A stretch of DNA of 64,000 nucleotides from Amylostereum areolatum. Its lineage: Eukaryota; Basidiomycota; Agaricomycetes; Russulales; Stereaceae. Where the stretch lies: positions 434,001 through 498,000 of the forward strand of contig SAXG01000024.1 of the NCBI GenBank assembly GCA_012932865.1, given 5' to 3'. Made by a program: the position numbers and the translations under genes. Shown here piece after piece: positions 26,644 to 38,600 of the stretch. Each line of letters starts with the position of its first letter. Position 1 is the stretch's first letter. The notes under the pieces were generated by a model. The model was not told where the DNA came from, searched no databases, and worked only from the letters and a program-made list of their open reading frames with translations.

Positions 26644-26937
26644 CATCAGGAAAAACCTCCCTTACTAAAAATCTACTAATTAGAGGGGGACCTTCCTAAT
26701 TCCCTGTTCCCGCTGCCAACCTGCAAGGCACTACGTCAACGTAGGTCCCTGTCACCCTTCTGGCCTCAACTATGTATTTGAAGTGCAAATATGAGGTCAA
26801 TGTCGACGACGGTGCATCGAAATGTGTACGGGGTTTTGTGAGAATAGAGCCCGTTAGTTCACTTTAGGAAGGTCCCCCTCTAACTAGCGCTAATTTGCTG
26901 GATTTGTTGATTTTAGTAAGGGAGGTTTTTCCTGATG
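26644..26937. mobile_element. Short inverted-repeat element (MITE-like), 294 bp
   Basis: The ends are a perfect 27-bp inverted repeat: CATCAGGAAAAACCTCCC... at 26644-26670 and its exact complement at 26911-26937. A second inverted pair lies inside it: TTAGAGGGGGACCTTCCTAA near 26680-26700 and its complement near 26862-26884. There is no coding potential. The flanks give at best a 2-bp AA duplication, so the superfamily is not clear. A non-autonomous DNA transposon or foldback element is the natural reading. Confidence 0.75.
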
Positions 26938-27796
26938 AATGTCTTATCTTCGGTGACGCGCCCTTGCGCGGGACAAGCTAGACAATACTCACGATCCGAC
27001 GTCTGCGGCGGCGCCTCTGCGCGGGCCCGTGCCGCGGAAGTCGATGCCGCGCTTCCCCGCCAGCAGCCACTGACATTGCGACAGAGCTCAAAATATAATA
27101 TTGTCGCGTGCATCTTCGCCATCAGGGCGATGCCGTGAATGTATGGACGTGCCATGCGACGCAGGCAAGGGGCAACACGACGTACGAGGGCTTCTCTGTC
27201 GGCGTGTCTGCCTGCGTCTGTCCTTTGCATTCAGTTGGGGTGTGTGGGCGCGCGTTGTGTCGATGGATACCCGCTGTTTAATACCTGTTTTGGGCTACGG
27301 AATGGGTAAGGGAGGGGGGCGCGGAACGACCTCCTATCCCTTCGCCCGCCGTTCACACTGCCTATCGTTCGCGTGCGACCAGTCTCGCCGACGTTCAGTC
27401 TAGCGTCACGGATGCAAATCTAAGATCTCTAAAGGGATGATGCGATCCGTTTCGTCCCCGAAGGAGAACGTGTGGGTGGAGAAGGGCGACATGGGTTGTG
27501 GGTGAGTGTTCCGCGCCGGTTATGAGCTCCTTTGTCTCTCTGGGTGTTGACTGAGGGGAACATTTGGAAGGAGGAGCTCCAGGACCTGTCAATGTCGTAA
27601 TATGGTTGACGTTTCCTCAAGTTTCGACTCGAAGTCGAGGTGAGTTCGATACCGCGCACATGCATCCCCTCTGCTCTCGACCCCCTTCCACCCAGATAGC
27701 CGTGTTGTTCCTAAAGCGATCCAGTCTCCAATCGCAGACATGTTCGAATCTTCGCTCAGCATACTTCACGACGGCTGACTGCTTGTGGCGCCGCCG
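26938..27796. other. No gene seen
   Basis: No supported gene. The sequence near 27380-27400 (CTCGCCGACGTTCA) resembles the end of the dispersed-repeat family seen at 34.46 kb. Confidence 0.3.
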
Positions 27797-28277
27797 CTAA
27801 CACCGAGGAATCTTTGCATCGTCAATGACCCCCTTGCTACCTTGCCAATGCAAGCGTCGGTCTTCAATGTGCAAAAACACAACTTCCATCGGACGGGTTG
27901 CGACACTGTAATCGTACCTCAAACTTCAGCATGCCCTTTATACCCGCTTACGGTAGCAAAGTCGCCGGTTTCAGGCCCATTTTTCTCTTGGTCTGCGACT
28001 CTGGGTATGGTCTGTGACTCGGAATGTGCTGTGAGCTGGTTGACTGTTGCAATTTTGGATCGGCAGTTCTTTCCGTTATCTCCACCGTGTTCAAGACTCC
28101 CCGGGCCAGTTTGAATCGTAATGTACTTACCTTCCCGTCAGGCGGCCCAAAACACGGGAAAGGACGAGCGACATAGAGGTGTTTCTCGTTATCCTCTGTG
28201 AGTGTATAATCCCCCCCGGGTCGGTCGCGGTCTGACCCCTTGAATCTGAATGCTGGAATTCCACGATCGGCCTCCAC
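27797..28277 (-). CDS. Unidentified small gene, 5' end not resolved
   Basis: Model: exons 28131-28277 (upper end uncertain), 27952-28043 and 27797-27836, ending at TAG 27797. The first donor is a perfect GTAAGTAC, the second GTAAGC, and phases agree throughout (0, then 2). The first visible exon encodes a soluble-looking stretch including GIPAFRFKGSDRDRPGGDY and EKHLYVARPFPCFGPPDG. No domain is recognised. The gene is divergent from the ABC transporter that starts at 28545, so the two may share a promoter region of under 300 bp. The start codon must lie in an upstream exon that I could not place. Confidence 0.35.
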
Positions 28278-28544
28278 GTTTGGCAGACGCAGTCACATGG
28301 AAATGGCAAACGAGAATATATCCGCGAACTCGCATCTGCGTGACAAGCGTCTAGATGCCATCGACCACGTACCATCAGACTATGAGTCCTCCAGTCCAAT
28401 CCCCATACATCGATCCTAGGATTATGACGCACAGACGTTGTATAAAACAATAACATATCTCTCTCTATCCTCTATCTCGCCCCATACGCCCCATCTTGCC
28501 ATCTACTTCGGCCCGCGACTTCTCCCTTCACTAATCGCTTTACT

Positions 28545-31394
28545 ATGCTAGCTTCCAAACTTTATACCGATGACGGCGCAGATAACCAGGCGCCCTCAGG
28601 CACTCGAAAGGGCGAAAGCTCGGATGAGATCAAACACTGGAGTATAGGCGTATGGGATCTGTACGCGCGCCAAGCCGAGGCCAGCAAAAAAGCACTGAAA
28701 TCGGGTATTTTCTCGTGGGAGAATATCTTCGGTCGGTATACCAGCGCTTTCAAGCACTGGAGATACCTAAAGCGTAGTGTTATCGAACTGTGGCCCTCGT
28801 GTGGGAGAATCTTCATCGCGTACATCGTGATGTCGCTCATCACGTCGTTCACTCCCGCTCTCAGCTTGTGGTGCGTTCGCACGTTTCGAACATCATCCGT
28901 GTTCATGACTTCGGGTTGCAGGTTCTCCTCCCAAATGCTCAAAATTGTCCGTGGATCATTTCTCCCCGATAGCCCGATATCTCACCGCCTGGATTGTTAA
29001 ATAGGTCGAAGGGGCAGTCGCTCACCGAGTGGTCGATGAGCAGTGGCTCATCCAGATAGCCTGCGGGCGCATCGTTGCGTACCTCGTCCAGGGTATGGCG
29101 GAACAAGTCAAGAATACACTGCACATCGCCCTTCGATATCGCATCAGCCGCCACTACGCTGTGCACATCCTCCGCGCATCCGCCCGGATCGACGTGCCGA
29201 CTTTCAACGATCCGCTCATGAGCTCCCAGAGAGCATTCCTCAGCGGGGGCGGGGATTCAGAATACATGCTCACCACTGCAGTACCGCAGGTGTTGAACCT
29301 CTTCTCCATGGGCTTAAGACTTAGCTCGGAGATCGTCGTGCTCGTGGACGCGGTGTGGAAGAAGGTGGACGGGCCGTTGTTGGTCGGGGTGAGCATCATT
29401 CAGTACATCCTTCCTGCGCTGTTTGCGCAGCGTTGGCAGTATGGCCCTGTGTCCCCGATCGAACTACGGGGAAAGGGTATGTAGACATTTTACTCTGCTT
29501 TCATCAGTAGGAACCTGACCTGACAGTTTAGAGTGGGCGGCGACAACGCGGGATCGAGAGTATCTGCGTATGGAAGGGTACAAAGAGATCGTAAAGGATG
29601 ACGTCCATCGCAAGGAGCTCGTTGCCAGTGGGATTGCGGATTTCATTGTAAATGGTGCGTAACATCTGGCATAGTATCACCCGCTTTGTCTCACGTCCGC
29701 TTCATGCACATAGAATACGAAAGAATAGCAAATCGCCTAGGGTCCAAGGCGGACAGTATCCCCACATTTTTTGACAAACGCAGAGGAAACCAGATTGATA
29801 TGAGGAGTATCGTTCTTCAGTCATTAAGCCATTTGCCACAGGTGAGTTTGTATGCCACATCCACCACCGCTGTTCGATATCGGAGAAGTACTGGCGCTGA
29901 CCGAGGTCGAATTATTTTGCAGCTTGTCTTCGCGCTTCGTGCCGTCAGGCATCCTATGTCCATCCCGGTCTCTATCGCGACGCTCGAGCTTCTCCAGCGC
30001 GCAACAAACAACATCTTCATGAACGTGACGTTCACGAGTCACCAGCTCTCCATGATTTCCCTCCATTTGGGCAGCCTTCGAAACCTCTACGAGGTGCAGA
30101 ATATCGAAAATCAGGTCAAGGATGGGAGCGTGCCTTTCCCGGAGGACGAAAAGTCGCTGCAATTCGGCGTATCTCTGGAATTTAAGTGGGTCTCCTGGTG
30201 GATTCCCTTGGTCGTTCGCTGTATATCGTTCTAAACAATGCCTAGGAACGTTTCGTTCAAATATCCGGGAAGTTCGGACTTCGCGTTGCGGAACGTCAGC
30301 TTCAAGATCGAGCCGGGCCAGCTCTGCGTTAGTGCTCGTTACGACGAGAGTATGAACCAGGCTTACTTGTGCGCATCTAGGTAATCGTCGGATCTAACGG
30401 TTCTGGAAAGAGCACTATTCTGAATGTCATCGCACGCATCTACAACCTCACCGAGGGCACCATCCTCCTTGACGGAAAGGACATCTCGACGTTGAAGCTA
30501 TCCGATCTTCGGCGCGCGATGTCGATACTTTTCCAGGACTACACCCACTTTCCCCTGTCGGTTCGTCTTTTCTCCTGCATCCGCGGTATCTTTGCGAGTT
30601 CATTGACAGTAGCGAGGGTAGATCAAAGATAACATCGGTATTGGCGACCCCCAATTCAGCCAGGATGAAGACAGAATCCGGCAGGCCGCAAGGCTGGCCA
30701 GCGCCGAGACCCTCGTCGAGAGCCTTCCGCGAGCGTATGACACGTTCATCGAGTGTCCAGTGGAAGATACGTATTCATTCGGTGCCCTCGAGGCGAAGGG
30801 CGAGTTTCACGATCTGCTCAAAGAGAAGGGCGTCGGAGTATCGTTGGTCGGAACGGGAATGAGCGGGGGACAGATGCAGCGGTTAGCGGTGTACGTCGCC
30901 CGCATCGCTCTTGAAGGGTGCGTATGGCATGTAAGGGAGCTGACGAGTTGCATGGTACAGGGCACGAACTCTCATGCGCACGCTGTCTTCGGACGAGGAC
31001 GGGCCTGATAGAGTTGGCTTGCTCTTGTTCGACGAACCAAGCGCGGCCCTAGATCCTACGGCGGAGAACGGTTTGAAATTTGACTCCATCCTCTCGACGT
31101 GCAGGTTATATCGTCGTTGTAGATCTGTTCACAAAGTTGCGCGGCTTGCGGGGCAATAAGACGATGGTCTTTTCGACGCACCGTTTCGGCAATTTGGCGC
31201 GCCATGCGGACTTGATCCTGTATGTCCTCCCCATTTTTACAAGTGTATCTTCTTAATTGTGTCTGTTTGACCGGGTCATGGGCAGGTATATGGACGAAGC
31301 ACAGATCCTGGAGGCTGGAACACACGCTGAGCTTCTGGAACGCGACGGCGACTATGCACGGTTGTGGAAGATACAAGCTCAGGCGTTCTTGTGA
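28545..31394 (+). CDS. Half-size ABC transporter (one membrane domain plus one ATPase domain)
   Basis: Model of 12 exons: 28545-28870, 28922-28946, 29005-29476, 29532-29654, 29714-29841, 29923-30185, 30246-30327, 30381-30560, 30622-30890, 30961-31070, 31123-31219, 31286-31394; 727 residues, all phases consistent. The first 440 residues form a weakly conserved transmembrane domain. The nucleotide-binding domain is intact: Walker A GSNGSGKST at 477-485, Q-loop Gln525, signature MSGGQ at 613-617, Walker B LLLFDEP with Asp647 and Glu648, D-loop ALDP, and H-loop His679 in STHRFG. An insertion of about 35-40 residues sits just before the signature. Half-transporters dimerise to export a substrate using ATP; the substrate cannot be read from sequence. 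The weakest junctions are intron 2 (donor GTCCGT) and intron 9, chosen to give LAVARTLMRTL. Confidence 0.88.
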
Positions 31395-34300
31395 TATGTC
31401 AAGTTTAATTCTGATATATTATATGTATACGTCCATACACAGCCATGCACACGATATATTCAGAAATTTGTGATGGCTGGAAGCAAACGCGTCGGACTCG
31501 GAGTCGCGTCTTTCATGACACTGCCACGTGATCGCATCTATTTGTCATCACCGACTCAGTGTCAAGAACTTCTTGAAGAACTTTTGCTTCCGATCTTCAT
31601 CCGCCTTCGTCGAATCGTCGCTGGTCGCGGCGGTCGCCCTCCTACACTTTCCTCACTTCTCCCTTTCTGCGAGATACCTGCGAATCTGCGGAACGATGTG
31701 TTTCTCGCAGGTCAGGATATTAAAGTGGTGTATAGCAGGCGCGGAGGATAGCTGTTAGAGCGTGGGGTACTTAGCGTGCGTCTAGTCTCTTTTTCTTGCT
31801 CTTCTACCCACACCGCCGACGATGTATGGGTAGTATATATGCAGTGAAATATTTAGAAGCGACATAAGAATTCATTCATTCATGAACAAGCCCCCGAGCC
31901 CCTTTCTTCCACGCATTTCTCGATCATCGGTCACCGGCAAGCATGGACGGTTGCCAGCGCCGTGCACTACCGTGCTTTATTTGGGCCTGCGAGCCACCCC
32001 CCGACCGCGTGCCCCACCCAAGTACCACCGCCCCAGGCAGGGCCTAAACGCACTCTTCGCCCTCAGTCCAAAACGCCACGCGCAGCTTAAGACAGGACAC
32101 GGCCCTAGCCCCACAACACAAGGCAGGGGGTGCGCTGCTCTTTACCTCACACCGTACTCACCCCATCTCATATATTCACAGGCTCCATCTATCAAGGCTC
32201 ACCACCCTGTCCCGCCGAGTGCTCTTAAGCCCGACGACACAAGCCCGTTGACGCCTCTGCCTCTGATACTGCAAATGACGCGCGGCGGGCCATTGGAAGA
32301 AAGGGGCCATCGCGGTATAGATGGCTGCTTACGAGGGAGAGGGCTTGGGCAAACATTCGAGTCGTTGGTAATGCGTGGTCGTTTGAGGGGCGGTTCTGGT
32401 TAGTTCAGGTGAGCATCTTTCCCCGGCGCAATATCAGGCTCGATTGCGAGCTGACGGACATCACCTCTAGCCAGGCCACACTTTTTCCATTGGTCGATTT
32501 TTCTTTTTGAGCACCCCCAAAGACGGCGGCCACTGCAGCGCTCAGCATGTACCTCATCCAGTCCACGGTGGAACTGCCTCCTGGGACATGTCTCGGTCGG
32601 TATTGGTCGTCACCTTACGCAAGCTCCGCCATTGCGTCGCAGACTGACAGGTTCCTTCGACATTTCAACCACGCCACCCACGATTACTACGATTTCTACT
32701 CGGTCCGAACCTAAACACACGTCTTTCGCAATGCCGTCCAAGACACTAGCCATGGCTCACTCAGGAGATGCACGGTGCAAAAGTGCGTCTTTCTTTGTTG
32801 TTCACTTCCGTCTTCCTTCTTCTTTCTTCCTCGAACTGACTCTCTTACAGTGTCTTCCTTCCTACGCTCCTAGCCACCTTGGTCATCCACCACGCTTGTC
32901 ATCACAAGTACTGCTCTCCTCGGCTTGGCCAAGACCGCCCGCACGTAGCGAGCGCCATGTAAAGTCCCCTCTGACCAGCCTCTGGACGTGGTAGCATCGC
33001 CATTTGGGGGTGAAAGCTCAAGTACTCGAGACGTGCCTTCTCCCGAAAACACATCGCAGGAGAGGATCGATCGAAGTGGGACCGGTCAGGATCGTGGAAC
33101 GCAATCTACGAACTTCATCGCATCGTGGGTCCGCCTTGTTTTAGTATACATGGCACGAGGCTCAATCATGTTTATCCAGCCACGCTCACCCAGTGATCGT
33201 ACCAGTTCGACCATTGCACGCCACGATTGAACGCGTCTTCGTGCCCAGCCCTACCGACAGCGCACGTCCACGCCATCCAGGCCTTCTTGGACCACGACTC
33301 CCCTTGAGTAACCAAGTCTTCGTCAATGTGACCCATCATTGCGTTTCGGAATAGCATGCCACCGTGGCCTGCCTGCCTGCCGCTGGACCCAGCATGGATC
33401 TGTTAGACGTGCGTGACCAACTCGAGGTTAAGGGCACGACTTGGCGGTACGTTCGCATAAGCTCTGTCCGCCGATTACGAGGGCTCACGCTTTGGGTTGC
33501 TTTGCAGGCCCGCGGGATATACTCGGTCAACCATGTGTGGCAAACAATATAACCGATAGCTTATGTTTCGTCCTGATACGTTCGCGATATCGCTAACCCG
33601 TACACAAAAGTTGGAAACGCACAGCATAACATACGGAGCCGATATACGGAGCGATCCAGGCGCTCGAGCAAGAGTAACTCTACATATCCGTGCATGGTCA
33701 CCCCCTCATTGGATGTGGATTCGACCGCGGCCACACCAGCATCCCACTTCCGCCATCCAGACCTGCCTGGAGCATTCCTCCTGGCCTACAACCCCAGTCG
33801 CTGCGTTTCGGACTGGCAGGTCGCTCTGACCTTGGTAAAATCTACACCACCTAAACAATCCAGACCCAGACTCGCCCCCAACGCGCGTCCGCCGCCAGGC
33901 AGTCCAAGACACAAGCTGAGACCACGCCCAGTGGGAGGCACAAGGGTGGAAGAGGTGTGTAGATCTTTTCCCCACGTTTTACTCTCTCTCTCTGAAGTAC
34001 ATTCTCGCAGGCTCCTTCTACCACGCTCGGTATCACCCTCCCTCAGAAAACACATATCACCTCCGGTCATGCCTCCTCGGAGTCCCAACATCAAAGCATC
34101 TCCGGCGTCAAGAATATCTGCGTTCAACGCACTCAAGGCGACCATCTCAAAGCCCAGCGGCAACACCATCTTCCTCGCAAAACTTCAAGGTTGGCTTGGA
34201 CCGGCGGTCTCGCTGGTATCTCCAGCCCGCCGAAGAATTCCTTGGTCAGTTTCTTTCATAGCGTTTTTCGCCAGCTATACATCGTTGACGGGGTCATCGT

Positions 34301-35109
34301 CCAAGCTAGGCCGCGCATGTCATGTTCGGGCCGTCCAGCTCCTAGCCCGATTGCTGGTCTCAGACCGGGTTTTTTTTCACAGCCGGTCGGTGAAAATTAT
34401 TCTCGCTCGGTACGGGCCATCGACGCTGAATGCTAAATGTTGTGTTTAGAACCGACAGGTCTCGCCGACGTTCAAGCCATACTCCCTGGTCCCAGTCCCA
34501 GCCGCAAGGCGTGCCCTTCGTCCCACTGTTAAGATATGAAAAAGCCTATTAAAAAGCAAAGGACGCCTCGGGGTCACCCCAGGTGAGTACGCGAATTCGT
34601 TCTAATGTCTCCTCTTATGAAATATATTGCAGTATCATCTCCTGGGGGCTCGGCGTGTTGAGTGCGTTTGTCACCTCTATCTTGCGTTGGGATCATTCTT
34701 GAACGGTTTCGCGGTTAGAACACAAGCAGGTGTTTGCATACATTGACAGACACCTTCGTTATCCATGACCATGGTTGTTCTTTCAAATCGGTATGTATGA
34801 GCACTTATCCGACTGCCAACTTTGACTGACCCTGCCTTTCCATTCGTAGGTTCTGATATCATCTCGTTCACCGGCACACTAAGTACAACGACCCAACTGG
34901 GTTCGTGCCAACCTCGACCACGCAATACACCATATCAGTTCGAAAACCGGCGGCCGCTCTCCACTGCCATCGTCGACATATCTCTGGATTATGGGTAGTT
35001 CACCGATACACCACCACGCCTTTACAGCGTGAGCCTCATTCGTGGCAAGCTATCCACCGGATTGGGAACGCCTTCAGCAGGAACCGTTTATCGCAATCCG
35101 GACCGACGC
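31395..35109. other. Gene-poor DNA after the ABC transporter
   Basis: No confident gene. A minus-strand stretch near 31540-31730 reads like the C-terminus of a protein (ILTCEKHIVPQIR, then a charged tail TSDDSTKADEDRKQKFFKKF) if a 36-nt intron is removed; this is too thin to call. Sequences at 33803 (TTTCGGACTGGCAGG) and 34444 (TTTAGAACCGACAGG) match the 3' end of the dispersed repeat and suggest decayed copies. Confidence 0.3.
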
Positions 35110-35255
35110 CCAGCTACAGTTGACAGCAAGCTTGGATCGTCGCCATCGAAGGTACTGCGAAGCTCGTCCAACGTCATCGTTCCCGCCTTCTATCCTAGCT
35201 CGGCCATGCGCCGCCCACCTCGATTCGAAACCCGTCGTTCCGCTAGCGGGGCAAG

Positions 35256-35296
<41 letters not shown>

Positions 35297-35855
35297 CCGG
35301 GCAGTGTTTGGAAGCACTCGGGCTGTGGCCCCATATGCCCGAGCCCCTGGCCCGTCATCCACGAGGATCTCAACTGGCCGAAACGGGGCATCAAGTTACC
35401 TTGTTTGGACGATGCTTTCGATCGAAGATTGCGTTGCGCCCGATTCTCCTGAGGAGGAGTTGGAAAGGGGCCAGTCCGAGACGGAGTGGCCGGGCAGGGA
35501 GCGCGCCTCGCCTCGGTCTCCCTCGGGACCGTCGAGTCCACCTCGTCCTTTCGATCGATCTCTCCCTCATCGTATCTTCCCCGCATCCACCTTTTCTCCC
35601 TGTAGCCTCATCGAGCCTCTCCCGCCTTCGCGGACTCGCAGCGACCTTGTCCTTGACTTTTCTAGCGCCGTGTTCGTGGACGATCCCGCCAAAGGCCCCT
35701 CATGTCCGCAGAGGCTACGATCCAACTGTTGCAAGACACCAGATCTCAGGCCACCTTTCCTTCCATACGCGGTCACAGAGGCGATGTTTCGACACAGGCC
35801 GTCCGAACGCTCCAGAATGTCCGCCGCTGCGTTTTAGACTGGCAGGGCTGAACGT
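35110..35855 (+). repeat. Dispersed repeat, copy B
   Basis: Aligns with copy A (about 2300-2985, minus strand) from GACAGCAAGCTTGGATCG through TTTCGATCGATCTCTCCCTC to the end motif TTTTAGACTGGCAGGGCTG. It differs from A by carrying a 40-base poly(C) run and short neighbouring changes. A plus-strand frame crosses it but is not conserved in copy A. Confidence 0.6.
35256..35295. repeat. Poly(C) run, 40 bases
   Basis: Forty uninterrupted C bases inside dispersed-repeat copy B. The matching position in copy A is ordinary mixed sequence, so the run arose by expansion or is a sequencing or assembly artefact. Confidence 0.9.
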
Positions 35856-37646
35856 ACCTTAACATCTTCGGCCAGTCCATGTCCCATGGCGCGGTCTCCC
35901 CGTCGAAGACCGGTATGGTATCCTCGGTGCGGAGGCGCAAGGAGTAGGGGAGTGTAGAGTACGGGTTTCTCCCCGTATGCCATTGCTAGCTCCTACTCAG
36001 TACGTTCACAGTTCGCGTGGCCATCATCCGCCTCTTCACCCACCATGCCAGATTGTCTGCCTTCCTGGGCGACACCTCATCAAACAGCTCCAACGAGCGT
36101 GTGTACTACTGCCCTCTAGGGCACGAAAGCAAACCATACACGATGCGCGGTCCATGCCGTCGCCGCCAAGTCGAAACCAAAACCAGTCACCCTGTGTGGC
36201 ATCGCCGGTCCTCCTACACCTTTCTCCGACGAGAACGACGCGCTTCCGAAACGCAAATACGCATTCTCCCGCGGTGGATGCGAACAACAACGAGCCTGCG
36301 ACGGAGGCGACTTCGGGATAGGTGGTCGAGCCTCGCCAAGCTGGGCCAGCCGGGTGCACGGTTTGAGATGTGCATTGAATGCGCAGGCGTGGGTGGACGT
36401 ATGCGCCTGGACGTGGGTTGCATTTCCCGCTCTATCGGACGCGTGCGAACCAAATCAGTGGTCGGACGGAGATATGTCGTTGTCGTGTATCGATACCCAC
36501 CGAATCCTGTCTCTCGACCGAAGAAACTTTGCGGGAAGGGGTACGCTGTTTGAGACAGACAGAGCCTTCGACTGAGGATTAAGGTATGCGTGGCGTCTGA
36601 GCGATATTTCGTGATGTGCGTTTATGCAGAACACGTTGGAACCTCATTGAGAAGTGGATGAGAGCTAGAACGCGTGAGAAGAACGGCGACGGCTTCGTCT
36701 CAACTTTCTCTCTTGCCTTCATCTTCTTTATCCTGTTTACTCGTATCGTCTCCACTTCCCCTATGACCCTCCCCTATCTACGTCCGAATGACATTTTCGA
36801 TTGTCCTTTCACTCTACATCAGACCCACGGCGAGGACTGGTCCAGCTCAACGATGTGTTACGAGCGCGACGAGCAAAATCAACGAGCAAAATCCAACTCC
36901 CTTTCCTTTCCTCGACCTCCCTGGGGCACCGTTATGAGCACTAACTTTTTAGATAGAACCAACGTGGCGCTGGACACGAAGATAGCGTAAAGACAGGCCG
37001 GGGTATCAGAGAGGCGTGAGCTCAAGGCGCGTTCCTTTCAGCTCACCTTACTTTTCTGAGGATCCGTCTGAACCACAAGATGCGGTTTCGCCGAGTAGTC
37101 CAGGATGCGGTCTTTCCGTAGAAAGACCGAGGAGTTGTAGGCTCTGGGGGTGAGTACCGGTTTCCTTTAGAATGACGTCGATTGCTCACCCGATTTTTCG
37201 CTGCAGGCTGCTTTTCTCCTCGTCGTCATTCCGTCCATACTTCCAAGCTCTCGTACTCTCTATCGGCGCACCCAATGCGTACCCCTGGACCACCGCCACG
37301 GGCTGACGAAGAGTCTCGCTGCTATTGCGATTTGGACTGGCTGTATTCGCCCGAGTGTTCGCCACCACAGGACCAGTTTGAATCACAACGAGTGTGTCGT
37401 TGGTCCGAGACGGAGTCCTAAAGGGATGTATAAAAGGCGGTGGGTGTGTCTGTTTGGGCCCCCGGCGAGTACACGGTTACCCTTCGTTGTCTCTGACCTC
37501 TCACCGATTCCCCTCCCTCTAGCATTCTTTCGCGAAGTTTCGGGACTCCCTTCGTCGCAGAATATCGGTGTTTTCCCGTTTTCTCGCTCTCGCCCATCTT
37601 CCTTGGCTGTAGCTCTGCCGCCCGATTTTCTTCGCTCAGCAAGGCA

Positions 37647-37674
37647 TGACGGGTGACGGGTGACGGGTGACGGG
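37647..37674. repeat. TGACGGG heptamer repeat, four copies
   Basis: Four perfect tandem copies of TGACGGG. Too short and isolated to be a telomere tract. Confidence 0.8.
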
Positions 37675-38279
37675 CCATCGCTCACCATGTGGTCACGGAT
37701 CGACCTCGCCGTCTGCAATCGTCTCCCGTACGTATGCGTGCATTTTTGCCCGGTCGGGTCTCTGTATTGACGGTAACTTACGTCTTGTCTTGCAGATTCA
37801 AACTCGTGCTCTCGACCCAAGCCCGGCGCCATTACGCAGACAATGTACGGGACTAGGCCAGGACAAATACTGTTTCGTTTGTCTGCAACGTTTGTCAAGG
37901 TCGGCTCGCCGCCGTTCCGTCGCACCGTCATGGAATACACCCTTCGCCGTCTCAAGCCATGTCCACGGGTGAGGAGAAGGTCACCGATGCAGCTTCGCGT
38001 CCACTCGACCGTCTTCCCGGACCACTCGAAGCTTTCGTCTCGCAGCAAGCCATCCGTTCGGAGTGGCGAGGACGTCGACCAGTGTTGCCGCAATTCGGGT
38101 GGATGTCCCTCCAGAGCCGACAGCGAGCATGGAAGGACGCGGGTCGATATCCTACGACGCTCGCCCTACGTCACCGTCTTCCCGCCTCCCGTCCCAACTT
38201 GGACCCGCGCGGCCTACTCCTTATTATAGATCCCGATCGGAGAGTACCCATCGCGCTCCCCTTGCGCCCGCTAGGGAGA

Positions 38280-38600
38280 CCTTGCTGAGAAGCACTTCGG
38301 ACCTGGTCCTGCGTACCCGAGGCCTTGGCCACCCTCCACAACGCTGTCGACTGGACGAAACGGGCCATGGACCTGCCTTGTTTGGACGCCCCCCAAGGAC
38401 GAAGGTGTGCCACGCCCGCGTCGCCCGAGCGGTGCCGTTGGAAAACACGCCAGTTCGAGACCGAGGGGCCGGACAGGGAACGCGCCTCACCTCGTTCTCT
38501 CCCAAGACCAACTCAACCTCGCCTCGCTTTCAGTCGTCGCCCACGGTCCTCGTCTCCCTCATCGCTCTCAACCCTCTTTTCTTCCTCCTCCAGGCCCCGA
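38280..38600 (+). repeat. Dispersed repeat, diverged partial copy C
   Basis: Shares blocks with copies A and B in the same order: a GAAACGGGCCATGGAC block, CTGCCTTGTTTGGACG, then CCGGACAGGGAACGCGCCTC. It is more diverged and shorter than A or B. Confidence 0.45.

Noticed and set aside
37647..37674. Possible telomeric repeat (TGACGGG)4
   Set aside because: The unit does not match fungal telomere repeats, has only four copies and lies internally.
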